Source: Bacteroidales bacterium H5
GTDB taxonomy: Bacteria > Bacteroidota > Bacteroidia > Bacteroidales > Muribaculaceae
Direction of reading: 5' to 3'
Assembly (NCBI GenBank): GCA_001701225.1
Contig: DAAQ01000017.1
Span: forward strand, 12,248-76,247
Length of the DNA stretch: 64,000 nucleotides
Shown: one piece after another, positions 26,718 through 34,833 of the stretch
Layout: each line of letters opens with the position of its first letter
Numbering within the stretch: the first letter of the stretch is position 1
Notes under the pieces: generated by a model
The model's input: only the letters and a program-made list of their open reading frames with translations
What the model was told of the DNA's origin: nothing
Database searches by the model: none
Made by a program: the position numbers and the translations under genes

Positions 26718-27424
26718 TGGACTGGTTACAGACTTTACTTGACAACAGTATGGCTCCGGCTCTGACTGCCTTCCTTCTCGGCTTGCTCACTGCGATCTCG
26801 CCATGTCCGCTTGCTACCAATATAGCCGCTATCGGCTACATCAGCAAGGATATAGAGAACCGCATACGTATTTTTCGAAATGGCGTGCTTTACACCATTG
26901 GTCGCGTAATCGCATATACCGTTCTCGGCATTATCCTTATCTCAATTCTGAAAGAGGGGGCAAGCGTGTTCGGCATACAGAAGACAATCGGGAAATGGGG
27001 TGAGCTGCTGCTCGGACCGCTCCTGCTGGTTATCGGACTGTTCATGCTGTTCGGACACAAGCTCAATATCCCGCAGTTCGGTTTCGGCGGTAATGGAGAA
27101 GGACTTGCCCGTAAAGGTGGCTGGGGTGCCTTACTGCTTGGTGTTCTATTTGCGATGGCTTTCTGTCCGTCAAGCGGTGTTCTCTATTTCGGGATGCTTA
27201 TACCGATGTCGGTTACAGCAAGTGCGGGATGGCTTCTGCCTGTGTTGTTTGCGGTCGCCACCGCTCTCCCGGTGCTTACAGTAGCATGGATTCTCGCGTT
27301 CAGCGTTGAAAAGGTCGGTGAGTTCTACGGCAAACTACGCACCATTCAGAAATGGCTTAACATTATTGTCGGGCTTCTGTTTATAGGTGTCGGCGCATAC
27401 TATTGCGTTATAATGTTCGTCTAA
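26717..27424 (+). CDS. ArsG-type / CcdA-like membrane permease
   Basis: A 235-residue protein with six helices of the DsbD/CcdA superfamily. The paired-cysteine-proline motifs are AISPCPLATNIAAIG and MAFCPSSGVLYFGML, one in each inverted half. Proteins of this type in arsenic clusters are annotated as ArsG-family aromatic arsenical efflux permeases; the parent family moves reducing equivalents across the membrane. Both jobs are possible here. The position between two thioredoxin-like proteins favours a redox relay, while the cluster content favours export. Translation is coupled to the preceding gene. Confidence 0.82.
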   Translation: MDWLQTLLDNSMAPALTAFLLGLLTAISPCPLATNIAAIGYISKDIENRIRIFRNGVLYTIGRVIAYTVLGIILISILKEGASVFGIQKTIGKWGELLLGPLLLVIGLFMLFGHKLNIPQFGFGGNGEGLARKGGWGALLLGVLFAMAFCPSSGVLYFGMLIPMSVTASAGWLLPVLFAVATALPVLTVAWILAFSVEKVGEFYGKLRTIQKWLNIIVGLLFIGVGAYYCVIMFV

Positions 27425-27475
27425 AAATTTTATAAACAATATTCGTTGAAAGGCGAAAGACAAATAATAAAACAA

Positions 27476-27886
27476 ATGGGAAATAACAAAGAAAACAAAA
27501 AAGGATTCTGGGCTAATATCTTCTCTTCAAAGCCCAAATGCTCGTGTGGCAACAATATCATCGTCGAAGATGAAGACAAACCGCAGGCCTCTTGCGGATG
27601 TGATTCCGAGACTTCTTCTTCCTGCTGCACTGCTACTGCCGGAGGGGAAGCCAAAGAGGTTCTCGTGCTGGGTCCCGGCTGTTCCAAATGCAAGGAAACA
27701 TACAGGGTAGTCGAGCGCGTAATCGCAGAAAACCATCTTGATGTCAAGCTATCTAAAATCGAGGATATAGCCGAGATGATGAGCTACAACATTATGACGA
27801 CACCAGCGGTGGTCGTTGACGGGACGGTAAAAATCAAGGGACACGTTCCGACAGCTGACGAAGTGAAGAAAGCACTCGGAATATAA
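27476..27886 (+). CDS. Cys-rich thioredoxin family protein of the ars operon
   Basis: A 136-residue cytoplasmic protein. A 55-residue N-terminal extension holds six cysteines (C22, C24, C40, C42, C50, C51) in KCSCGNN, CGCD and SSCC. The thioredoxin-like domain follows with active site CSKC at residues 69-72 (VLGPGCSKCKETYRVVE) and the cis-Pro loop TTPAVVVDG. The start is the ATG at 27476; an upstream TTG in frame adds ten unconvincing residues. The extension has the look of a soft-metal binding tail; the domain may reduce ArsC or hand arsenite to a permease. The operon has no arsD. Confidence 0.85.
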   Translation: MGNNKENKKGFWANIFSSKPKCSCGNNIIVEDEDKPQASCGCDSETSSSCCTATAGGEAKEVLVLGPGCSKCKETYRVVERVIAENHLDVKLSKIEDIAEMMSYNIMTTPAVVVDGTVKIKGHVPTADEVKKALGI

Positions 27887-27908
27887 TCTGAACACAACAT
27901 GGATTGTT

Positions 27909-29249
27909 ATGAACACAAGAAAGGATGTTAAATTTCTGATATGGACTGTTGTCATATTTCTGACAGCGTTCTTCATGCCCGTCAACAGTGAAACGCTGTT
28001 GACAGCCATACACTCAACTCTTGACCTCACAAAATGGTATGCCCGTGAGCATATCGTACTCTGTCTTCTCCCTGCGTTTTTCATAGCCGGTGTGATTGCT
28101 GTGTTCGTAAGTCAGGGAGCGGTGTTAAAATATTTCGGTGCAAATGCAAAGAAATGGGTGTCATATACCGTGGCTTCAGTATCGGGAGGCATCCTTGCCG
28201 TGTGTTCATGCACTATTCTCCCATTGTTTACCAGCATTTACAAACGTGGAGCGGGTCTTGGTCCGGCTATAGCGTTTCTATATTCCGGTCCGGCCATCAG
28301 CATACTCTCGATAATCCTCACAGCCCGTATCCTCGGACTGGAAATGGGACTTGCCCGTGTAATCGGTGCCGTTACCTTCGCTGTGGTAATCGGTCTTGTT
28401 ATGTCGTTTATCTTCCGTAAGGAAGAATGGGATAAGGAGGCTGCACAGATGAATATCGTCCCACCGCCGGAGAAACGCCCGCTTTGGCAGACCGCTGTGT
28501 TCTTCTTTACTCTCGTGGCAATCCTTGTGTTTGCCAACTGGGGCGCACCGGCGGCAATCGACCGTGGTATCTGGGCTGCTATCTACGGGGCTAAATGGTG
28601 GATAACATCAGCCCTTGCAATAGGTCTCTGCGTGATGCTTGTGAAGATACTCCATCTTCAAGCCAGATGGGTTATTCTCGGAGCTGTTGCCGTTACTATT
28701 TCAGCTTTCATCGCAAATGTTTTCATTCCCGATGCAAAACTGGCTCCCCTTGTGCCTATGATTGTTTCTGTCGCTGTGCTTGCAATCATATTGCTCTGCG
28801 ATAAAAACGATGACGAGAACCGTGAATGGGCTTTGTCTTCGTGGGGATTCGCCAAGCTGATACTGCCGTTGCTTGCAGTCGGAGTATTGACAGCGGGATT
28901 CCTGCTCGGTTCAACGCATGACGGTATAGAGCTGCCCGGCATTATTCCCAACAGTTGGGTTGAATGGGCAGTCGGCGGCAATTCGTTACTGTCAAACTTC
29001 TTCGCAAGTTTCACTGGTGCGTTCATGTATTTCGCCACTCTTACCGAAGTGCCGATTATTCAGGGATTGCTCGCTTCCGGCATGGGCAAAGGCCCCGCTC
29101 TTGCTCTGTTGCTTGCCGGTCCCTCACTGTCGCTTCCGAATATGCTTGTCATACGCAGTGTGATGGGTACGAAAAAGACAGTGATTTATGTCGCTTTGGT
29201 AATCGTCATGGCTACAATCTCTGGCTGGATCTATGGCTATTTCTTCTAA
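27909..29249 (+). CDS. permease of the ArsP / DUF318 family (large form)
   Basis: A 446-residue membrane protein with about ten helices. The first half contains ILAVCSCTILPLFTSIYKRG with Cys99 and Cys101, and the second NSLLSNFFASFTGAFMYFATL, the two inverted modules of PF03773 permeases. Characterised ArsP members export trivalent organoarsenicals such as methylarsenite; others move different soft metals. In this operon an arsenical substrate is the simplest reading. A second, shorter member of the family ends the operon. Confidence 0.85.
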   Translation: MNTRKDVKFLIWTVVIFLTAFFMPVNSETLLTAIHSTLDLTKWYAREHIVLCLLPAFFIAGVIAVFVSQGAVLKYFGANAKKWVSYTVASVSGGILAVCSCTILPLFTSIYKRGAGLGPAIAFLYSGPAISILSIILTARILGLEMGLARVIGAVTFAVVIGLVMSFIFRKEEWDKEAAQMNIVPPPEKRPLWQTAVFFFTLVAILVFANWGAPAAIDRGIWAAIYGAKWWITSALAIGLCVMLVKILHLQARWVILGAVAVTISAFIANVFIPDAKLAPLVPMIVSVAVLAIILLCDKNDDENREWALSSWGFAKLILPLLAVGVLTAGFLLGSTHDGIELPGIIPNSWVEWAVGGNSLLSNFFASFTGAFMYFATLTEVPIIQGLLASGMGKGPALALLLAGPSLSLPNMLVIRSVMGTKKTVIYVALVIVMATISGWIYGYFF

Positions 29250-29261
29250 AATAGAATAAAT

Positions 29262-29678
29262 ATGAAAGTTCTGATATTATGCACCGGTAACAGTTGCCGT
29301 AGTCAGATGGCACACGGATTTCTTCAGTCGTTCAGTTCTGATATTGATGTTTTTTCAGCCGGGACTAAACCCGCCGAAAAGGTAAATCCGAAGGCCGTTG
29401 AAGTCATGAAAGAGACTGGAATTGACATCTCTGATCATATTCCGCACAACGTATCCGAATATATCAACGAGCCGTGGGATTATGTGATAACCGTATGCGG
29501 AGGTGCCAACGAAAGCTGCCCTGTATTTGTAGGTAACGTGGAGCATCGCCTTCATATCGGTTTTGACGACCCTTCCGATGCAATCGGTTCAGACGAGTTT
29601 GTTATGGCTGAATTTCGCAGAGTGCGCGATGAGATAAAAAATAAGTTTGAACAATTCTATAATGACAATTTGAAATGA
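29262..29678 (+). CDS. arsC: arsenate reductase, low-molecular-weight phosphatase type
   Basis: A 138-residue enzyme of the thioredoxin-coupled ArsC class. It opens MKVLILCTGNSCRSQMAHGF; Cys7 to Arg13 is the CX5R phosphate/arsenate loop. Family members then use two further cysteines to form the disulfide relay; a candidate is ITVCGGANESCPVF. It converts arsenate to arsenite, which Acr3 exports. The stop overlaps the acr3 start (ATGA). The thioredoxin-like protein encoded upstream could be its reductant. Confidence 0.92.
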   Translation: MKVLILCTGNSCRSQMAHGFLQSFSSDIDVFSAGTKPAEKVNPKAVEVMKETGIDISDHIPHNVSEYINEPWDYVITVCGGANESCPVFVGNVEHRLHIGFDDPSDAIGSDEFVMAEFRRVRDEIKNKFEQFYNDNLK

Positions 29679-30718
29679 ATGATAAAAGAGGCATAGGATT
29701 CTTTGAGCGTTACCTCTCCGTCTGGGTAGCCCTATGTATTATTGTCGGAATTGCGGTCGGGCAATTGCTGCCGATTATACCTGAAACACTTGGAAAATGG
29801 GAATACGCCAATGTGTCAATACCGATAGCTGTACTGATATGGCTGATGATCTACCCCATGATGCTGAAAGTGGATTTCCAAAGTGTTAAAAATGTAGGGA
29901 AACGACCTAAAGGAATACTTATTACCTGTATCACTAACTGGCTTATCAAGCCGTTTACGATGTTCGGTATCGCATGGCTTTTCTTTTTCGTTATATTCAA
30001 GACCCTTATTCCGACATCACTTGCAGACCAATATCTTGCAGGAGCTGTTCTTCTCGGAGCGGCCCCCTGTACGGCAATGGTATTCGTTTGGAGCTATCTT
30101 TCAAAGGGAGATGCTGCATATACACTTGTTCAGGTTGCTGTCAATGACCTCATAATTCTGGTTGCTTTTGTTCCGATAGTAGGTTTTCTCCTTGGCATAG
30201 GAGGTGTAGCTATTCCGTGGGCGACACTGATATTGTCGGTCGTGTTGTTTGTTGTTATTCCGCTGATTGCCGGAATGATAACGAGAATAATTGTAGTGCG
30301 TCGTCATGGGATAGATTATTTTAATAATGTGTTTGTCAATAAGTTCAATAAGTGGACGATAATTGGATTATTGCTTACACTTATTATCCTGTTCTCATTT
30401 CAGGGTAAAACCATTCTATCCAATCCTTTCCATATAGTGCTGATTGCGGTTCCGTTGATATTGCAGACTATATTGATATTTTTTATCGCCTACGGGTGGG
30501 CCAAGGCTTGGAAACTTCCTCATAATGTCGCAGCTCCTGCCGGAATGATAGGAGCAAGCAATTTCTTCGAGCTGTCAGTTGCTGTGGCAATCTCACTGTT
30601 CGGATTACAGTCCGGAGCTGCTCTTGCGACAGTTGTCGGTGTATTGGTGGAGGTGCCTGTAATGCTGACATTGGTAAAAATAGCGAACAATACACGAAAA
30701 TATTTCAAAAACAATTGA
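29675..30718 (+). CDS. acr3: arsenite efflux transporter Acr3
   Basis: A 347-residue inner-membrane carrier with ten predicted helices, typical of Acr3 in length. Signatures include FFERYLSVWVALCIIVGIAVG at the N-terminus and LLGAAPCTAMVFVWSYLSKGD with the conserved transport Cys132. It expels arsenite made by ArsC. Its ATG overlaps the arsC stop by four bases, coupling reduction and export. No arsA ATPase is present, so export is driven by the ion gradient. Confidence 0.95.
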   Translation: MNDKRGIGFFERYLSVWVALCIIVGIAVGQLLPIIPETLGKWEYANVSIPIAVLIWLMIYPMMLKVDFQSVKNVGKRPKGILITCITNWLIKPFTMFGIAWLFFFVIFKTLIPTSLADQYLAGAVLLGAAPCTAMVFVWSYLSKGDAAYTLVQVAVNDLIILVAFVPIVGFLLGIGGVAIPWATLILSVVLFVVIPLIAGMITRIIVVRRHGIDYFNNVFVNKFNKWTIIGLLLTLIILFSFQGKTILSNPFHIVLIAVPLILQTILIFFIAYGWAKAWKLPHNVAAPAGMIGASNFFELSVAVAISLFGLQSGAALATVVGVLVEVPVMLTLVKIANNTRKYFKNN

Positions 30719-30719
30719 T

Positions 30720-31628
30720 ATGAACACATTACTTGATACGCTGTGGTATTTCTGCTATATCACGGTGGAACTTATTGTGCTGTTTATTGCCATTACAGCA
30801 CTCGTTGAGATTATTCTGATGTATATCCCGCAGGATAAAATCAGCAAAAAAATCGAAAAGGCAGGTTTCTTCGGAAATGTGATGGCTGCCGGATTCGGTG
30901 CGCTCACACCATTCTGCGCTTGTTCCACAATACCAATGACGGTAGGATTCCTTAATGCCGGAGTGCCATTTGGAGCCACTATGTCTTTTTTGATTGCCTC
31001 CCCACTGCTTAACCCCATCATCATCGCTATGCTTGGCGCACTCGTTGGCATCAAGGCTATGCTTGTATATGTAGCAATTGCTTTTATTTGCTCCGTATTC
31101 TTCGGATGGGGACTGCAAAAGGTGGATGCTCAAAAGTGGATGAAAAATGTACGGTTGAAAAAATCGTCATGTGGTTGCGGTGAGGCAGACATGGTTGATA
31201 CAAAGCTATTGCCGTGGGGTCGGAAACTCTCTATTGCTTTTCGCTCGGCATGGAACAGTCTGCGCCCTATCATTTGGTATTTGCTCATCGGTGTTGCCCT
31301 CGGAGCTGTCATCTATGGTTATATGCCGTCTGACTTTGTATTGAAGATTGCCGGTCCTCAGAACCCATTTGCGGTTCCGGTTGCCGCCATTCTCGGAGTT
31401 CCTCTATACATCAGGGCTGAGACTGCAATACCTATCGGTGTGGCATTGATGGGCAAAGGCATGAGTATCGGAGCTGTGATAGCACTCGTTATCGGTGGTG
31501 CAGGTATGGCAATCCCCGAAATGTCGATGCTTGCAAGCATCTTCAAAAAGAAACTTGTCGCCATGATTGTTGCCGTAATATTCCTGACGGCTGTCATATC
31601 CGGCTATCTTTTCAACATTCTCCTATGA
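30720..31628 (+). CDS. permease of the ArsP / DUF318 family (short form)
   Basis: A 302-residue membrane protein of the same superfamily as the product at 27909. It shows ALTPFCACSTIPMTVGFLNAG (Cys66, Cys68) and, in the second half, ILGVPLYIRAETAIPIGVALM. A cytoplasmic loop holds SSCGCGEADM (Cys151, Cys153), a possible metal-sensing or acceptor site. It starts 2 nt after acr3 and closes the operon. It may export a different arsenical from the larger paralogue, or another soft metal; the sequence does not decide. Confidence 0.82.
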   Translation: MNTLLDTLWYFCYITVELIVLFIAITALVEIILMYIPQDKISKKIEKAGFFGNVMAAGFGALTPFCACSTIPMTVGFLNAGVPFGATMSFLIASPLLNPIIIAMLGALVGIKAMLVYVAIAFICSVFFGWGLQKVDAQKWMKNVRLKKSSCGCGEADMVDTKLLPWGRKLSIAFRSAWNSLRPIIWYLLIGVALGAVIYGYMPSDFVLKIAGPQNPFAVPVAAILGVPLYIRAETAIPIGVALMGKGMSIGAVIALVIGGAGMAIPEMSMLASIFKKKLVAMIVAVIFLTAVISGYLFNILL

Positions 31629-31673
31629 TAATTAAACGGACACTTTATTCCATATAATCATAACGACGCAACT

Positions 31674-31716
31674 GGCTCCGAAGGTAAGTGCTACTTAACT
31701 TCGGAGCCTTCTTTTT
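31674..31716 (+). terminator. terminator of the ars operon
   Basis: GGCTCCGAAG pairs with CTTCGGAGCC (10 bp, with further partial pairing inside the 15-nt centre), followed by TTCTTTTT. A strong intrinsic terminator 45 bp after the last ars gene. Confidence 0.88.
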
Positions 31717-31752
31717 ATAGTTGGCTCTTTCAATACAAATAGGTGTTCTTCC

Positions 31753-31895
31753 GTTCATATGTTAGTACGTTCATACGTCAATACGTTCATACGTCAATAC
31801 GTTCATACGTCAATACGTCAATACGTTCATGCGTCAGTATGTTCATACATCAATACGTTCATGCGTCAGTACGTTCATACGTCAATACGTTCATT
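31753..31895. repeat. 16-bp tandem repeat array
   Basis: Eight units of GTTCATACGTCAATAC or close variants lie head to tail, plus one half unit (31817-31824) and a partial ninth. Units 2, 3, 4 and 8 are identical; the others carry one to four changes. The array sits between the ars terminator and the integrase inside the island. It is open in some frames, but the peptide is only a repeat translation. The rest of the 31629-32453 gap holds the terminator, a large hairpin and no convincing gene. Confidence 0.85.
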
Positions 31896-32142
31896 CAGAT
31901 AAAGGGTTAATATTTCCGGCGATTGCCGCTATATTGCTGTTGATTTCCATCTCAATACAAATATCCGTATTCAAATTTCCCTCATTACTGGAACTACCAT
32001 ATCAATCTTCAATACAGCAAAATAACCCATACGCATCTATTTGATTCACAATAATGGCATTTTTATTATCAACATACGGTGCATACCCGTCAAAATATAA
32101 ATCACAGATAAAAATGCAAGTGCTCAACGGAATCACAAGATT

Positions 32143-32199
32143 CGGCAAGGTATGTTTTGAGGCGCACGAGATTAAATTTGCGCCTCAAAACCCTTGCCG
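32143..32199. other. large imperfect hairpin (21-bp stem)
   Basis: CGGCAAGG, a 3-nt bulge (tat), GTTTTGAGGCGCA, a 12-nt loop, TGCGCCTCAAAAC, CCTTGCCG: every base of both arms pairs. Flanking sequence has no long T-run on either side, so it does not look like an ordinary terminator. It could be a structured RNA, or a DNA hairpin used by the island, for example as an origin-like or recombinase-binding site. Confidence 0.6.
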
Positions 32200-32453
32200 G
32201 ATGTTTGGTTGGTCTTGCTCCAAAGTCGCAATCCCCGTTGCCGATTTCACACTCCATTTTTTTCTTTTTGTTTTTCATCGTGATTTGCGAAAAGGAGAAA
32301 TATAACCGCCCAACCCTCATTGTTGAAAACGAAGATTGGGCGGAGTTTGTAATTTTTATTAGGGCGATTTCAGAAATATAACAACAAGGGAAAATCAATG
32401 CCATGTCAATATCATGTCATATATCCGCCATAATATTGCCACGCCACGATGCG

Positions 32454-33695
32454 CTACACAACTACATCCGGGAGACTGTTGATTGCCTTGTGCTTCAGTT
32501 CATCTACTACACGAAGATATTTCTCCGTCATCTCAATGCTGGCGTGGCCCATCAGTGACTGCACGGTCTTGATATTCGCACCTCCGTTAAGGATATTTAC
32601 AGCAAAGCTGTGCCGGGCGCAATGCCATGTGACATTCTTTCCGATTTCCGCGGCCTTCACCCATGCCTTGAGTTGTTTCACACAGGTTGCCCATGTCGGC
32701 AAATTGAAAATCCGCTGTCGGTAATCACCCGCTGTTTCCGGCTCCCCGATAATACGCAGCAACATCGGACTCAATGGCGTCACGACATTACTGCTTTTGC
32801 TTCTTCCTGCAATCTTGCTCTGATCGAATTTCAACACACCGGATGCGAAATCGACATTCTCATAGGTAAGCTGATTGACATCGCACCATCTGATTCCGGT
32901 GTAAAGACTGAACAGAAATGCCCTTCGGATGTCGGGATAACTTCCCGTAAAGGGAGTGTCGGCAAGTTGTTTTATCTCTTCGAGGGCCAGGATAGGCTTC
33001 TTAATTGCATGAAAATCCTTGTGCATGGCTATCCCTTTGCACGGATTCTTTTTCATCAGGCCCTCCTCAACAGCAGTGGTAACGACTTTCTTGAAAAGAC
33101 CGTAACAACGTGCGCCGCCTTCTCCGACAGATACCTTTTTCAGATAATCGACATAGCCGCCGACAATCTCCGGTGTCAACAAGTCCATCCGCAGGAAATC
33201 GGCATACCTCTTATATTTGGGTACACTTTCAAGAAATGCGATGAAACGACGATATGCCGTGCCGAATCCTACCCGAATCGGACGGGAATAAATCTCATCA
33301 TCCCGGTGCTTGCGGAAATAGCGGAGCAGATCCACCTCTTTCTCCTTTTTGAGACGGTATCCTTCTCTGTCCTCCAGAAACTCCTGTTCCCGCTCGAATC
33401 TGATTTTTTCAGCGAGGGAAAGAGTATTGCGGTTCTGTGTCCTCTCCTGTTGAGAACGAGGATGCAGCCAGATGTATAGATTAAGATTTTCCCGTTTGCG
33501 GTTATGCTTGATTTTATATTTAGGTCTTCCGGCCATCGCACCCTCGGTATAGAGTACGGGATTGCCATCGTCATCCAAGACCGGAGTTTCGGAACGTCCG
33601 AGATAATACTCCAGCGCGAGGCTCGCCCGACCGTCTTTAAGGACGGTCTGCACAAGTTTCGGATTCTGCTTGTTCTTTGTTTCGACTTTTGCCAT
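32454..33695 (-). CDS. int: tyrosine recombinase / integrase of the island
   Basis: A 413-residue site-specific recombinase. The N-terminal part has the arm-binding and phage-integrase SAM-like domains of Bacteroidetes elements (FLESVPKYKRYADFLRMDLL). The catalytic domain shows Arg in LYTGIRWCDVNQL, HxxR in WHCARHSFAVNIL, His in LMGHASIEMTEKY and the nucleophile Tyr393 (EKYLRVVDEL). All catalytic residues are present, so it should be active. It lies about 220 bp from the right-hand repeat, the usual place for an integrase. Its promoter overlaps a GTACTAAC motif also found at the other end of the island. Confidence 0.93.
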   Translation of the reverse strand: MAKVETKNKQNPKLVQTVLKDGRASLALEYYLGRSETPVLDDDGNPVLYTEGAMAGRPKYKIKHNRKRENLNLYIWLHPRSQQERTQNRNTLSLAEKIRFEREQEFLEDREGYRLKKEKEVDLLRYFRKHRDDEIYSRPIRVGFGTAYRRFIAFLESVPKYKRYADFLRMDLLTPEIVGGYVDYLKKVSVGEGGARCYGLFKKVVTTAVEEGLMKKNPCKGIAMHKDFHAIKKPILALEEIKQLADTPFTGSYPDIRRAFLFSLYTGIRWCDVNQLTYENVDFASGVLKFDQSKIAGRSKSSNVVTPLSPMLLRIIGEPETAGDYRQRIFNLPTWATCVKQLKAWVKAAEIGKNVTWHCARHSFAVNILNGGANIKTVQSLMGHASIEMTEKYLRVVDELKHKAINSLPDVVV

Positions 33696-33720
33696 AAGTG
33701 ACTAATTTTGTGGATATACG

Positions 33721-33750
33721 CAAAGTTAGTACGAACTCATCATTCGCAAA
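33721..33750 (-). promoter_or_regulatory. integrase promoter
   Basis: On the minus strand TTTG, 18 nt, TAACTTTG; leader about 22 nt. The -7 box is part of GTACTAACTTTG, so a protein recognising GTACTAA would block it. Confidence 0.6.
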
Positions 33751-33782
33751 AATCGCCCTATACAACTATTAACAACTGAATC

Positions 33783-33797
33783 GTACAAAATGTGTAC
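33783..33797. promoter_or_regulatory. GTAC-7-GTAC site at the right end of the island
   Basis: GTACAAAATGTGTAC has the same spacing as the palindrome at 25672-25686 and lies between the integrase promoter and the proposed attR. Its inner bases are not symmetric. Confidence 0.35.
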
Positions 33798-33913
33798 TGA
33801 ATGCGAAAATTTCCTCAAAACACCCCAAATCCAAGCAAATACTAAATCAGTTAACCACCTGACTAACAGCTAAAATAAAATTCTGCAAAATACTCAATAA
33901 ACACCTTCTGACT

Positions 33914-33927
33914 TTTCCTACGTTTTC
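33914..33927. other. proposed attR core
   Basis: TTTCCTACGTTTTC, an exact match to the left-hand copy. It lies in the 370-bp gap between the integrase and the DUF3800 gene. On the minus strand TAACTTTG occurs at 33993-34000, a possible extra promoter reading across attR into the island. Confidence 0.6.
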
Positions 33928-34042
33928 AACAAACAAGATGAGCATAACGCTTCTTCTATATATGTCCGGACCGGGCATCCCCGATCTATCTGCAAAGTTA
34001 GTGAAAATATGTGAGATAGGTGGCTAAATTGTGAGAATTTCG

Positions 34043-34050
34043 TATTTTTG
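34043..34050 (+). promoter_or_regulatory. -7 box of the DUF3800 gene
   Basis: TATTTTTG. It contains the TTG that would be an alternative start at 34048, which argues for initiation at the ATG at 34066 with a leader of about 12 nt. Confidence 0.4.
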
Positions 34051-34065
34051 CGGAAAAATGTTTAT

Positions 34066-34827
34066 ATGAATAAAACGGATGAATCAAAATATTATCTGTT
34101 CATAGACGAATGTGGAGACCATAATCTTACAAGATTTGATCCGGGTTTCCCTGCATTCACTTTGTGTGGTATCCTTGTTTCAAGAAAGAATCTTGACGTT
34201 TTGAATCATGCTTTTGAGAATTTGAAGATGGATATATTCGGTAACAGGGAGACTGTCATTCATTCGGTGGATATCCGTAAATGGAGGGGCTCATTTTCAA
34301 TACTGTCCGATAAACCATTGAGAATAAGGTTTTTTGAGGGAATAGAGAGGATATTAAGCCAGCGGGAGCTCTACGTGATTGTAAGCTGTACCATATTGAA
34401 AGAGCAATTGAGCAAATTCTGTGTAAGAGGCGAAGAAGATGATGTTTATGGACTTTCTCTTTCCTATCTCATTGAAAGAAGCATCTTTTGGGTTGACAAC
34501 AATAACGATGGAAAACCTGAGATTTCGGTTGTAGTTGAACGGCGTGGCAAGAAAGAAGATTCCAGGCTTCTCAACTATTATAATGGTTTGCGCAATCGTG
34601 GGACCAAGTGGGTGAATCCTGAGCGTCTAAGGGCCAGAATATGTAGTTTCGGCTTTAAGAATAAGAAAGATAATGTCATCGGTTTGCAGATAGCGGACTT
34701 GATAGCCTATCCTGTTACCATACATTTGCTGTATCCTGGAAGGGACAATCCTTCCTATGAGGTCGTGAGACATAATGTATTTCAGGACAATGGTGTCTTA
34801 CTTGGGCAAAAAGTTATACCCCATTGA
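34066..34827 (+). CDS. DUF3800 domain protein
   Basis: A 253-residue protein with the DUF3800 N-terminal motif YLFIDECGDHN, a later ISVVVERRGKKEDSRLLNYY segment, and the terminal IGLQIADLIAYPV typical of this RNase H-like family. The acidic residues in FIDECGD and the Asp in QIADL are the expected metal ligands. The biochemical role is not established; genes of this family are often found near mobile or defence loci. Base composition is AT-rich. It stands alone with its own promoter box and terminator, just outside the proposed right end of the ars island. Confidence 0.85.
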   Translation: MNKTDESKYYLFIDECGDHNLTRFDPGFPAFTLCGILVSRKNLDVLNHAFENLKMDIFGNRETVIHSVDIRKWRGSFSILSDKPLRIRFFEGIERILSQRELYVIVSCTILKEQLSKFCVRGEEDDVYGLSLSYLIERSIFWVDNNNDGKPEISVVVERRGKKEDSRLLNYYNGLRNRGTKWVNPERLRARICSFGFKNKKDNVIGLQIADLIAYPVTIHLLYPGRDNPSYEVVRHNVFQDNGVLLGQKVIPH

Positions 34828-34833
34828 TATAAA

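Larger units (their letters stand above)
25608..33927. mobile_element. arsenic-resistance integrative island
   Basis: An 8.3-kb segment bounded by the 14-bp direct repeat TTTCCTACGTTTTC at 25608-25621 and 33914-33927. It encodes eight arsenic-resistance genes in one direction and a tyrosine recombinase at the right end, transcribed inward. Codon use is less GC-rich than in the flanks. No relaxase, mobilization, replication or conjugation gene is visible, so transfer would need a helper. The borders are inferred from the repeat and integrase position; the empty site has not been seen. Confidence 0.7.

Noticed and set aside
31829..32044. A 71-codon frame starting in the tandem repeat
   Set aside because: Its first part is only translated 16-bp repeat, the rest has no similarity I recognise, and there is no promoter or ribosome site.
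32054..32404. Small frames on both strands across the large hairpin
   Set aside because: They depend on the hairpin sequence in both orientations and show no domain or start signal. The structured element explains the region better.
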